This document shows, one piece after another, positions 50,191 to 61,400 of a stretch of 64,000 nt of DNA. This DNA comes from Zopfochytrium polystomum (lineage: Eukaryota; Chytridiomycota; Chytridiomycetes; Chytridiales; Chytridiaceae): contig JAIVFJ010000160.1 in assembly GCA_025765615.1 (NCBI GenBank), forward strand, positions 87,516-151,515. The letters are read 5' to 3'. The number at the start of each line of letters is the position of its first letter. Position 1 is the first letter of the stretch. Both the position numbers and the translations under genes were made by a program. The notes below the pieces were generated by a model. It was not told where the DNA came from, made no database searches, and saw nothing but the letters and a program-made list of their open reading frames with translations.

Positions 50191-53100
50191 GCAAGTCATT
50201 GAGATTTGGATTTTTGAATGCCCATGGATCCTTAGCTGGACATTCAGATCAAGTTCAAGGAATTTTTTCAGATTTTCAAGTAGACTATATGTTGTTTTCA
50301 GATATTGGAATGTGGAGTTCTGACAGTATGAGTGCAGTTTGGGGTGTTGTTGCTGAGGCAAGGGGGGTGCCCCCTCCTTATCAACCTGGGCGGAATGTTG
50401 GAACAAGGGCAAAGAAGGGAGTGGCTGTTGTGGTGAGCGGAGATCTGGACAGTGATGCCCACCTCGTGGTGCAGACCCTGCACAGGTCCCCCAAGGGAGA
50501 ATGGATCATTGTGAAGATGTCGGAGCTGATTGTTGGATTGACATACTTTGCGCCAAGTGCACCTCTGGAGTCATTGCAGGAATTTCAAGACCAAGTTAGT
50601 CAAGTTAGCACTCTTATGCCTGCAGCACCCTTTCTGATCATTGGAGACTTCAACATTTGGATGCGTGAATATGGATGCCGCACCTCTGCTCCTGCTGAAC
50701 GTGTTTGCTGGCTACAGGACTGGCTGCGACCCCCTTCCCAGTGGAGGAGGGTTGCGCCGGTTCGTGGCCAGTGGACCACAATGACAGAGGGACGGGCTGG
50801 TGGACCTGGTGGACGGGGGGTCACTGATCTTCTGTTTGTCAACCAGCATGCTCTCCCCTTTGTTCAGAACCTGGTTGTCCATGATGACCCTTCAGAGTAT
50901 GTTGGATTCTCAGATCACAGGCTGTTGACCTTCACCTTCAATGGGGATCTGACCACCAAGCCCCCGTTTGAGCGCCTGAATGTTCGGAGACTCATGATGA
51001 GACAGACCAAGTATGCTAGCTGCCTTGAGAAGACCAGGAAACCCATCAGAGCCCAGATTCATTCAGTTTGGAAAGAAGTTGAAGCTGCCGCTGAGGCCGG
51101 AGAGCTCTGGACTTATGAGAGGCGTTTGGCTTGTGTGGATGCTGTTTCAGACTTGGTCGTGCAGTGGCTCATGGACAATGCTATTAAGGTGGCTGGGAAA
51201 GTTCGCTTTAGGGGTGGATCTGGAGGACCAGAGATCCGGGAGAAGCATCTGGAGGAGCTAAAGCACCGTCGAGTGGAGGCGCGAAGGGCTGCTGAGGCTC
51301 ACCCAGATGATGATCCTGTGGGGCAGAAGATGGCCTGGACTCAGTTTCGTCAGTGGAATAAGATTGTGAAGATTGCCATCAAGCGGTACAGGAAGCGTGT
51401 ATATTCAGCTGTCCAGGACTCTGCTGTGCGTGACTTTGCTGGTGAGGCCAAGCGCATCAAGTGTCAGAAGGCTCGTTCAGATAGGAGCCAGTGTGCCCTT
51501 GACCCCCAGAAGATGGGCCATTACGAAGACCATTTCCGCACAACCATAGGCCATGAGCCAACCGGAACTGATGTCCCTGACGCTGGGGCCCTCGAAGAAT
51601 CAGCAGTTACTGTGAACAAGGTCCCTCTGAAGCAGTCTGAAGTCTCCTGGATTAAGAAGGTTCATGTTGAAGAAGCCTGCAAGAATGCCCCCAGGGGCAA
51701 AGCCCCTGGAGAAGACATGCTTTTTGGGGAGTTGGTCTCAATTGCTCCGCACTTGGTTGCTGCAGTCCTGCACAGATTCTTTCAGCTTGTGGCCTCTCTT
51801 CATGTGGTTCCTTCTCTGTGGTCTGTGGCCAATGTGGCCTTGGTCTACAAGAACAAGGGGCTCAACAGCGATGTTGCAAACTACAGACCCATCTCCTTGT
51901 GCTCTAGGATGCGACTTGTGTTTGAGCGAGTGATTGCACCCCAGGTTGAGCGCGTGGTTGAAGGGATGATCCACAGGGCGCAGGGAGGTTTCAGAAGAAA
52001 GCGGTCCACCATGGACCAGGCCTACACTTTGCATGAGCTTCAGCAGCTGAACCCCCAGATGCATGTGGTGTATTTGGACATTAAGGCTGCGTATGACTGC
52101 ACAAACAGGAGTCTGGTGTGGGACTCCATCTGGTTTGCCAAGAATGACAAGAGTCGTAACTTTACAAGGACTCAACTGCTGCCGATCCTCAGATCTTTGT
52201 TTGATTTCAATGCATGCCAGCTGCTGGTACTTGGGAACAAGTCTGCTCAGATCCAAGTGACAAGAGGATTTCTCCAAGGCACAGTCCTGTCACCCATGCT
52301 GTTCAATGTTGCCATCAACTCCTTGCCTCAGACATTGGCCATGTCTTTCAGGGACCACATGTTGACATTTAATGCAACCTCCCTAAACTCACTGCTCTTT
52401 GCTGATGACTCCTCTGTCTTTGCAAAGGATGCGACAGTACTTCAGAGAATGCTAGACAAGGTGCATGAGTGGTCCCTTAAGCGGGGGATGACATTTGCTG
52501 CCAGGAAGTGTGTCGCAGTTTCAGCCAAGAAGAATTTGAAGTTGAAGATGAATGGAGTGGAGATTCCCCAGGAGGAGTCTACTACCCAGTTGGGTCTTGT
52601 GCGCACCTGCAGGGGTATTGACTTTGAGGCCTCACTGGCCATGAGACTGAGGAAAACAGAAAAGATGCTGGCCTTTTTGGCTGCTCGGGGTTTCAATGGC
52701 TGGGGCTTCAGGCCCGTGAGCTCTTACAGGGTTTACATGTGTTTCCTGAGACCAATGATGGAGTATGGGTTTGCACTGCGCCCCTTGACCCACACACAGC
52801 TGAAGGATGCGCAGAAATTGCAGGAAAAATGCCTGCGGCAGGCGCTGTCACTGGGGAAGACCTCCTCAGGGGCGGCCCTGCATCTGATGTTTGGAGTGGT
52901 CCCTGTGGCAGCCAGGAACAAGATGCTGAACGCTAGATACTTTTTCAGACTGCACCACATTCAGGATGCTCGCAACACAACAGCTCAGATGTACAGGCAC
53001 ATGGTGGAAAAGATTGCTTCAGGGGCCTCTGTGGGACAGTCCTTGACAAAGTTCTCGCTTGACTATACGGGTATTCAGGATTTTTTGGACTCTGTGAGGC

Positions 53101-53969
53101 GGCCTTCCTTTGTGGAGGTGCCACTTGTGGTTCCCACCACCAAGGCCTATGACATTGAGTTGCCAGTGGTGAGAACAAAGAACATTGAGGCTGCAGACAT
53201 GCTGGCAATGCACAAGCGGGCTTTGGTGAGGTGCCAGCAGAAATCCTCCCCCACCGGGGTGGCTCAGGCTTTGGAGGTGCCTTCACACATGGGGCCATGC
53301 CAAGTTATTCGATCTGGTGCGGCATTTAACAGGAAGTGGCTCAGACACCTGCTGATGTGGATGGCTGGGATGGTAGCATTTCACCAACAGTGTGCAAGGG
53401 CTGACTGCGCAGAGAAGTGCACTAGGAGGCATGTTTTGGAGTGTTCAGGGGTTAAGGACAGGCTGGAGAGGCTGCATCCTGAGTTGATTCCCACGGCAGA
53501 GCAACAGGATTTGAACATTTCAGCAGTGGATGTGGGCCTAAGGTCGCTGGTCTTTTGGGCCCCCTACAGTGCCAAAGCTGAGGACAAGATCTCTAAGGAG
53601 ACTCGCATTGCCTCCAAGAAGATGGGAATGAAGCTGGCCAGAATGATCATGCAGATGCGCATTGAGTGTGGAGGACTTGCGAATTTCACTGATGCTTCAG
53701 AGACAACAGCAGCAGAGGAAGCAGAGGTCGTGGTGGAGGCAGGTCGTGTGGACCGACAGGATATGAGCATTCAGGAACGGATGGCAGCAGCCAGGGTGCG
53801 CAAGCTTGCAAGGTCAGTCATCATCACCACCTACGATCCAGTACGGAACAAACAGTGGCGGGAGTCAAGGGAAAAGTGGAAGAAGAAGGAAACGGAGGGT
53901 GTTGAGGGGACAGTGGACGGCAATGGGCATGTGGACTCTGATTCAGAGGAGGAGGCCGGAGCTGGGTGA
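50187..53969 (+). CDS. LINE A ORF2: endonuclease and reverse transcriptase
   Basis: This is an intact 1260-residue frame. Residues 1-245 are an apurinic-type endonuclease (LRFGFLNAHGSLAGH, IIGDFNIW at about 151, SDHRLLTF at about 241). The reverse transcriptase has VYLDIKAAYDCTN (about 628), RGFLQGTVLSPMLFN and LLFADDSSVF (about 737). A C-terminal zinc-knuckle-like motif (CARADCAEKCTRRHVLEC) lies near 1068. No RNase H domain is seen. The product should nick telomeric DNA and prime reverse transcription there. Translation may depend on reinitiation at the ATGA overlap. Confidence 0.93.
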   Translation: MSKSLRFGFLNAHGSLAGHSDQVQGIFSDFQVDYMLFSDIGMWSSDSMSAVWGVVAEARGVPPPYQPGRNVGTRAKKGVAVVVSGDLDSDAHLVVQTLHRSPKGEWIIVKMSELIVGLTYFAPSAPLESLQEFQDQVSQVSTLMPAAPFLIIGDFNIWMREYGCRTSAPAERVCWLQDWLRPPSQWRRVAPVRGQWTTMTEGRAGGPGGRGVTDLLFVNQHALPFVQNLVVHDDPSEYVGFSDHRLLTFTFNGDLTTKPPFERLNVRRLMMRQTKYASCLEKTRKPIRAQIHSVWKEVEAAAEAGELWTYERRLACVDAVSDLVVQWLMDNAIKVAGKVRFRGGSGGPEIREKHLEELKHRRVEARRAAEAHPDDDPVGQKMAWTQFRQWNKIVKIAIKRYRKRVYSAVQDSAVRDFAGEAKRIKCQKARSDRSQCALDPQKMGHYEDHFRTTIGHEPTGTDVPDAGALEESAVTVNKVPLKQSEVSWIKKVHVEEACKNAPRGKAPGEDMLFGELVSIAPHLVAAVLHRFFQLVASLHVVPSLWSVANVALVYKNKGLNSDVANYRPISLCSRMRLVFERVIAPQVERVVEGMIHRAQGGFRRKRSTMDQAYTLHELQQLNPQMHVVYLDIKAAYDCTNRSLVWDSIWFAKNDKSRNFTRTQLLPILRSLFDFNACQLLVLGNKSAQIQVTRGFLQGTVLSPMLFNVAINSLPQTLAMSFRDHMLTFNATSLNSLLFADDSSVFAKDATVLQRMLDKVHEWSLKRGMTFAARKCVAVSAKKNLKLKMNGVEIPQEESTTQLGLVRTCRGIDFEASLAMRLRKTEKMLAFLAARGFNGWGFRPVSSYRVYMCFLRPMMEYGFALRPLTHTQLKDAQKLQEKCLRQALSLGKTSSGAALHLMFGVVPVAARNKMLNARYFFRLHHIQDARNTTAQMYRHMVEKIASGASVGQSLTKFSLDYTGIQDFLDSVRRPSFVEVPLVVPTTKAYDIELPVVRTKNIEAADMLAMHKRALVRCQQKSSPTGVAQALEVPSHMGPCQVIRSGAAFNRKWLRHLLMWMAGMVAFHQQCARADCAEKCTRRHVLECSGVKDRLERLHPELIPTAEQQDLNISAVDVGLRSLVFWAPYSAKAEDKISKETRIASKKMGMKLARMIMQMRIECGGLANFTDASETTAAEEAEVVVEAGRVDRQDMSIQERMAAARVRKLARSVIITTYDPVRNKQWRESREKWKKKETEGVEGTVDGNGHVDSDSEEEAGAG

Positions 53970-54199
53970 CAGTTTGTGCAGTGTTTCAGGTGCAGTCCCT
54001 CGAACCTCATTTGTTATCTATTTGTTTTCTTGTTGTTAAATCTCACCTCACCTCTGTGGATCCTCTCCTCTTTTTCCTTTTGACCTAGTTGCTGTTCTTT
54101 GTTTTTCTCTTCTGCCTTTTGATTCTCTACTTGGCACCACTTTCTTGCCTCTGGACATGTTTCTCCTATTTCATATGTATGCACTTTTTAACTTTCAAA

Positions 54200-54260
54200 G
54201 TTGCAGATTCCTCACCCTTTCCTTCGGGGGCGGGTTGGAGCGAATAAATCCCGTTGAAAA
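54200..54260 (+). promoter_or_regulatory. Conserved 3' tail of the telomeric LINEs
   Basis: This 61-bp sequence recurs exactly at the end of copy B and, with one change, at 63467-63527 after an otherwise different 3' UTR. Shared 3' ends of otherwise different elements usually mark the reverse-transcriptase recognition region. Confidence 0.65.
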
Positions 54261-54272
54261 GTTAGGGTTAGG
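54261..54272 (+). repeat. Telomeric 12-mer between LINE A and B
   Basis: GTTAGGGTTAGG forms the 3' junction of A and 5' junction of B. Confidence 0.9.
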
Positions 54273-56778
54273 GGTTGCTGCAGTCCTGCACAGATTCTTT
54301 CAGCTTGTGGCCTCTCTTCATGTGGTTCCTTCTCTGTGGTCTGTGGCCAATGTGGCCTTGGTCTACAAGAACAAGGGGCTCAACAGCGATGTTGCAAACT
54401 ACAGACCCATCTCCTTGTGCTCTAGGATGCGACTTGTGTTTGAGCGAGTGATTGCACCCCAGGTTGAGCGCGTGGTTGAAGGGATGATCCACAGGGCGCA
54501 GGGAGGTTTCAGAAGAAAGCGGTCCACCATGGACCAGGCCTACACTTTGCATGAGCTTCAGCAGCTGAACCCCCAGATGCATGTGGTGTATTTGGACATT
54601 AAGGCTGCGTATGACTGCACAAACAGGAGTCTGGTGTGGGACTCCATCTGGTTTGCCAAGAATGACAAGAGTCGTAACTTTACAAGGACTCAACTGCTGC
54701 CGATCCTCAGATCTTTGTTTGATTTCAATGCATGCCAGCTGCTGGTACTTGGGAACAAGTCTGCTCAGATCCAAGTGACAAGAGGATTTCTCCAAGGCAC
54801 AGTCCTGTCACCCATGCTGTTCAATGTTGCCATCAACTCCTTGCCTCAGACATTGGCCATGTCTTTCAGGGACCACATGTTGACATTTAATGCAACCTCC
54901 CTAAACTCACTGCTCTTTGCTGATGACTCCTCTGTCTTTGCAAAGGATGCGACAGTACTTCAGAGAATGCTAGACAAGGTGCATGAGTGGTCCCTTAAGC
55001 GGGGGATGACATTTGCTGCCAGGAAGTGTGTCGCAGTTTCAGCCAAGAAGAATTTGAAGTTGAAGATGAATGGAGTGGAGATTCCCCAGGAGGAGTCTAC
55101 TACCCAGTTGGGTCTTGTGCGCACCTGCAGGGGTATTGACTTTGAGGCCTCACTGGCCATGAGACTGAGGAAAACAGAAAAGATGCTGGCCTTTTTGGCT
55201 GCTCGGGGTTTCAATGGCTGGGGCTTCAGGCCCGTGAGCTCTTACAGGGTTTACATGTGTTTCCTGAGACCAATGATGGAGTATGGGTTTGCACTGCGCC
55301 CCTTGACCCACACACAGCTGAAGGATGCGCAGAAATTGCAGGAAAAATGCCTGCGGCAGGCGCTGTCACTGGGGAAGACCTCCTCAGGGGCGGCCCTGCA
55401 TCTGATGTTTGGAGTGGTCCCTGTGGCAGCCAGGAACAAGATGCTGAACGCTAGATACTTTTTCAGACTGCACCACATTCAGGATGCTCGCAACACAACA
55501 GCTCAGATGTACAGGCACATGGTGGAAAAGATTGCTTCAGGGGCCTCTGTGGGACAGTCCTTGACAAAGTTCTCGCTTGACTATACGGGTATTCAGGATT
55601 TTTTGGACTCTGTGAGGCGGCCTTCCTTTGTGGAGGTGCCACTTGTGGTTCCCACCACCAAGGCCTATGACATTGAGTTGCCAGTGGTGAGAACAAAGAA
55701 CATTGAGGCTGCAGACATGCTGGCAATGCACAAGCGGGCTTTGGTGAGGTGCCAGCAGAAATCCTCCCCCACCGGGGTGGCTCAGGCTTTGGAGGTGCCT
55801 TCACACATGGGGCCATGCCAAGTTATTCGATCTGGTGCGGCATTTAACAGGAAGTGGCTCAGACACCTGCTGATGTGGATGGCTGGGATGGTAGCATTTC
55901 ACCAACAGTGTGCAAGGGCTGACTGCGCAGAGAAGTGCACTAGGAGGCATGTTTTGGAGTGTTCAGGGGTTAAGGACAGGCTGGAGAGGCTGCATCCTGA
56001 GTTGATTCCCACGGCAGAGCAACAGGATTTGAACATTTCAGCAGTGGATGTGGGCCTAAGGTCGCTGGTCTTTTGGGCCCCCTACAGTGCCAAAGCTGAG
56101 GACAAGATCTCTAAGGAGACTCGCATTGCCTCCAAGAAGATGGGAATGAAGCTGGCCAGAATGATCATGCAGATGCGCATTGAGTGTGGAGGACTTGCGA
56201 ATTTCACTGATGCTTCAGAGACAACAGCAGCAGAGGAAGCAGAGGTCGTGGTGGAGGCAGGTCGTGTGGACCGACAGGATATGAGCATTCAGGAACGGAT
56301 GGCAGCAGCCAGGGTGCGCAAGCTTGCAAGGTCAGTCATCATCACCACCTACGATCCAGTACGGAACAAACAGTGGCGGGAGTCAAGGGAAAAGTGGAAG
56401 AAGAAGGAAACGGAGGGTGTTGAGGGGACAGTGGACGGCAATGGGCATGTGGACTCTGATTCAGAGGAGGAGGCCGGAGCTGGGTGACAGTTTGTGCAGT
56501 GTTTCAGGTGCAGTCCCTCGAACCTCATTTGTTATCTATTTGTTTTCTTGTTGTTAAATCTCACCTCACCTCTGTGGATCCTCTCCTCTTTTTCCTTTTG
56601 ACCTAGTTGCTGTTCTTTGTTTTTCTCTTCTGCCTTTTGATTCTCTACTTGGCACCACTTTCTTGCCTCTGGACATGTTTCTCCTATTTCATATGTATGC
56701 ACTTTTTAACTTTCAAAGTTGCAGATTCCTCACCCTTTCCTTCGGGGGCGGGTTGGAGCGAATAAATCCCGTTGAAAA
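54273..56778 (+). mobile_element. Telomeric LINE copy B, 5'-truncated
   Basis: It begins at the position equivalent to 51755 of copy A and is the same length to the 3' end (2506 bp), with identical translated sequence throughout. It lacks endonuclease and the start of the reverse transcriptase; the remaining frame (to 56487) has no proper start codon, so it is a dead copy. Confidence 0.92.
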
Positions 56779-56790
56779 GTTAGGGTTAGG
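56779..56790 (+). repeat. Telomeric 12-mer between LINE B and C
   Basis: GTTAGGGTTAGG. Confidence 0.9.
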
Positions 56791-58479
56791 AGCTCGCCGT
56801 TTTCATAGCGCTCTGTCCGCCCTGGACGCTACCGACGCAGCCGCCCTCGCCGCCGCCAACAAGATCGTGTGGCAGGCCGCCACATCCACCGGATCCGCCC
56901 CCACGTCGGCCATCGCTACCACTGACACGCCCAGCACACCACACCAACCACCTCGCAATCCGAAGCATCGGACCCCTCCCTCCATCGACGCAACAGAAGC
57001 AAAACGAGGACGCCCTGCGACGCGCGATCCTTCTCCGAGATCTGTGTCTACGTTCCTCCGCGAGCTATTTGACGGCGACTCCGACGAGGCCGACGCCACC
57101 ACCGCTGCATCGCACGACGCGACTCCTGCACCGAGCGACGCAACCCCTGCATCGCACGACGCAACCCCTGCCGCGCACGACACACACACGGCATCGCACG
57201 GCGCACTCCCTGTACTGCACCAGGCCAGACCCGATATGTCGCATCAAACACCACCCATGCATGCATCGCAAGCAATGTCCCAGGCGCTACTGACCGGCCC
57301 CTCCACCGAATACGCACACACTATCATTCCTCCGACCAATGCTGAATTAATCGGATTCATGGCCAGTCAGCAGCGCAAGTGGGCTGAGCAGGAGCGGCTC
57401 AACCAGCAATCAAAGGACAAGGCGACGTACTTCACAGAGACCCTTGACAAAATGCGGGGACGGATCATTGACTTGGAGAATACTATCACGGCAAAGGATG
57501 AGCGCATCCGCGCCCTCGAGGAGGAGTTGGAACGTGTGCGGAGTGAGCGTCGAGAGCGGCGGATTGATGACGACGCGGAGGACGCGGACGAGGAGGGAGA
57601 GGCCGATGCAGGAGGACCGAGGAGGGCGTCGGCTGAGCTTCCAAAACCACGGACGGACGGGAGACGCCCCTCCTCGCGCACTTCGATCGGTCGTGGGGGG
57701 GTGGGGGAGTCCCCACTAACCGCCGCTTCCCGCTAAGTTTCGCCGCCGTCGCGGCAGCCAACACACCAGAACCACTCTTTGCTAACAATTTCCGCAAGGG
57801 CATTAAGATGATCACCGACCCCAAAGTTGACACTGAGACCAAGCTCAAGCAGATTTTCAGACCCAGATCCTCTGTTGTCGAGGCGCGCCGCGCAGCGCCG
57901 GACTATGTCCCGCCTGCGTGGTCCCTTGAAGGAGCGAAGTATGTTCCAGTCTATGTTAGGCCCAATCTTTCAGATATTGGTCGAGCTGCGCCCCGCCACA
58001 GTTTGAGGCTGCTATTCACTGCTGCGAATGGATTTCCTCGGGTCCCTGAGATCTCTGTGATTGGCAAGCATGCGTCGTTGATGGAATGCTGGGTTTTGGA
58101 ATCTGAGAAGGCCAAGTTTGTGGCGGCCTGTAAAAAGGCTGAGGTTGTAGTGGATGATGAGTGTGAACCCTGGAAACCCTCGCGCCTTCGATCAGGGGCC
58201 GAGGCTGAAGCTGCTGCTGTGCGTGCATATCTGAGCCGTATTGCTGGAATCCTGAACCACCTGACATTCCGTCCCTCTGTGCTGCTGGCAAAGTCTATCT
58301 GTGAATTTGTGCCCCGCCGGTTTGTGGCTGACCTGAAGGGGAAGCTTCGCGACCCGTCACACTTTCCCGCCAAGGGGAAGGAGCCGGAGACGGAGGCAGA
58401 ACCTTTAGAGACACCCAGGCCTCGTGGGGCTGAAGACACAGGAGCTTCCAGTGGGGCCGACGCCATGCTTGATGATTGA
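56791..58479 (+). pseudogene. LINE C ORF1 protein, 5'-truncated and frameshifted
   Basis: The frame enters from the telomeric junction without a start codon. An Ala/Pro-rich region with HDAT repeats is followed by a coiled coil (RGRIIDLENTITAKDERIRA). The frame breaks in the G-rich run at about 57695-57710. The remaining frame (57730-58479) carries the conserved C-terminal domain (VYVRPNLSDIGRAAPRHSLR). The domain order matches ORF1 of copy A. It overlaps ORF2 by eight nt (ATGATTGA). Confidence 0.72.
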
Positions 58480-61400
58480 TGGACTTAGATTTGGATTTGT
58501 GAACTTGAACTGCTCGCTCTCAGGACATGTCAAGAACATAGACCAAGCATTTTCAGATATCCATTCAGACTATATTTTGTTGGCGGACACTGGGATCACT
58601 GTGGTGGAGAATAACCCGTTGAGGGGATTGGTGGCTGACTCAAGGGGACCGGCGTTGGAGTTTGAGGAGCGGCTTGGGCATAAGGGCAAGAAGGGGGTGT
58701 CCATTCACAAGGGCAGGAGGATGGAGGAGGACCTGGTGGTTCAGACATTGGAGAAGGACACAAAGGGGGAGTGGGTCATTGCGAGGATGTCAGAGATTAT
58801 CATGGCAGTGGTGTACTTTGCACCCTCGACGGATTTGGAGGTGCTTCAGTCATTCTCAGCAACAGCAGACAGGATTGCAGGGGCTAATCCCCAGGCACCC
58901 TTTCTGATCATTGGAGATTTCAACACTTCACTGCAGGAGTACGGCTGTGCCCACTCGCAGCCCAGGCTGAGGGTAGACTGGTGGCGCGCTTGGATTGATG
59001 GTTCAGGATGGAGCAGGGTTGAGCCAGTTCGGGGCCAGTGGACCACCTTCTCACCTAGAATTGCTGGCCCTGTGGGCAGGGGAGTCACTGACTTGCTCCT
59101 TGTGAATCGAGCTGGACTTGGAGCTGTGCATAACTTGGTTGTCCATGACGAACCTGAGGAACACTTGGCTTTCACAGACCACAGGATGCTCACCTTTGAG
59201 CTTCGAACACACTTGACCATGAAACCACCCTTTGAGAGACTGAATGTGCGCAGGCTGATGCTGAGACAAGTCCAGTATGAGAAGAAACTTGCAGAGACCA
59301 GGAAGCCATTGAGACAAGAGATTCACTCAGCATGGAAGACTGTGAATGCTGCTGCTGTAGCCCAGGAGGAGTGGTCTTTTGAGCGCAGACTTGCCTGTGC
59401 AGATTCTGTATCTCAGTTGGTGGTGAAGTGGCTTGTGGACACTGGAGTCCAAGTGGCTGGGAAGACCAAGTTTAGGGGCGGTGCAGGCGGCCCTGATGTC
59501 GAGGAGAAGCATTTGGAGGAGCTGAAGCGCCGGCGTGACTTGTCGCGCATGGAGGCTGAAGCCCACCCTGATGATGATCCTGTCGGGCAGAAGGACGCCT
59601 GGGCAAAGTTCAGGCAGTGGAACAGGCTGACAAAGGTGGCCATCAAACGCTACAGGAAGAGGGTGTACTCTGCTGTGCAGGATTTAGCTGTCAAGGACTT
59701 TGCTGCTGAAGCCAAGAGAATCAAGTGTCAGAAATCCAGAGTGGAGCGCACTCACTGTGCCCTGGACCCTCAGAAACTTCCAGACTATGCTGCTCACTTT
59801 AGGGGAACCATTGGCCATGAGCCAACTGGTACTGATGCCGTCAACCAGAATGTCTTAGCTGCCTGCAGTGCTGAACGGCCCATGGTGCCTCTGAAGCTAT
59901 CTGAAGTTGCCTGGATCAAGAAGAATGCTGTGGAAGAGGCTTGCAAGATTGCACCCCGGGGCAAAGCCCCAGGGGAGGATGCCCTGTTTGGCGAACTGGT
60001 GTGCATTGCCCCACATGTGGTGGCTCCTGTGTTGCAGAGATTCTTTCAGCTGCTTGCAGCCCTACAGGTGGTTCCCACACTCTGGGGGATCGCGAATGTT
60101 GCCCTGGTGTACAAGAACAAGGGGGTGAACACTGATGTGGCAAACTACAGGCCAATCTCTCTGTGCTCAAGGTTGAGGCTGGTGTATGAGCGGGTGTTGG
60201 CCCCGCAGGTGGAAAGAGTGGTTGAAGGAATGATCCACCCCTCACAGGGTGGTTTCAGGCGCCACAGGTCCACCATGGACCAGGCATTCACTCTGCATGA
60301 ACTTCAGCAACAGTACCCTGATCTGACTGTGGTGTACTTGGACATCAAGGCTGCCTATGATTGCACAAACAGAAACTATGTGTGGGAGTCCATCTGGAAT
60401 GCCAGGAATGACAAGAGTCCGGAGTTTACCAGGAACCAGTTGCTGCCGATTCTCAGATCCTTGTTTGACTTTAATGCATGCCAGCTTCTGGTCATGGGCC
60501 AGAAGTCTGATCAGATTCCAGTGACGCGGGGGTTTCTACAGGGAACTGTGTTGTCCCCGATGCTGTTCAATGTTGCCATCAACTCGCTGCCTGAGGCGCT
60601 CTCCAGGGTGCCCCACAGCCAGTTGCAATGTGGTGGATTGAAGATCAACTCTCTGCTGTTTGCTGATGACTCTGCAGTGTTTGCGCGGGACAAGGCTGTC
60701 CTTCAGAATATGCTTGATGAAGTCCACAACTGGTCCCAGAGGCGGGGCATGACCTTTGCAGCACAGAAATGTGTTGTTGTTTCCAAGACACGAAACTTGA
60801 GATTGCAGATGAATGGGGTGGTGCTTCCCCAGGACAAGACCACACTGCAGTTGGGACTTGTGCGTGATTGCAATGGAATCGACTTTGAGACGTCTCTGCA
60901 GATGAGGGTGAAGAAGACTGAGAAGATGCTTCAGTTTCTGAAATCTCGAGGGTTCAATGGCTGGGGATTTCGCCCTGTGAATGCGTACAGGGTGTACATG
61001 TGCTTTCTGCGGCCCATGCTGGAGTATGGGTTTGCGTTGAGGCCAAATTCAGAGGCCTTCTTGGCGCCTGCCCAGAAGGTCCAGGACATGTGTTTGCGCC
61101 AGGCTCTGTCTTTTGGGAAAACATCCAGCACTGTGGCAATGCATCTGATTTTTGGAGTGGTGCCAATGGTTGCACGCAACAAGATGTTGAACGCGAGATA
61201 TTTCTACAGACTGCACCACACTCAGGACCAGAGAAACACCACTGCACACATGTACAGGCACATGGCGGAGCGGGGGCGGCGGGCTCCTGCAGGATCCCTC
61301 ACCAGGCTCACTCTGTTCACACCGGATGTGGATCTATATTTTGGGTCAGTGCCACGGAAGGCCTTGGCACAGATTCCGTTTGTCAGACACAGGACTTATC

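Larger units (their letters stand above)
48997..54260 (+). mobile_element. Telomere-associated non-LTR retrotransposon, copy A
   Basis: It carries ORF1 and ORF2 with 3' UTR and no poly(A). The 3' end ...CCCGTTGAAAA is joined directly to GTTAGGGTTAGG. The 5' end follows telomeric repeats and starts further downstream than copy C, so it is 5' truncated in ORF1. The APE-type endonuclease and insertion into telomere repeats recall TRAS/SART elements of insects. Confidence 0.9.

Noticed and set aside
54145..54272. Start codon for the copy B polymerase frame at 54145
   Set aside because: That ATG lies in the 3' UTR of copy A, upstream of the telomeric junction; copy B itself has no start.
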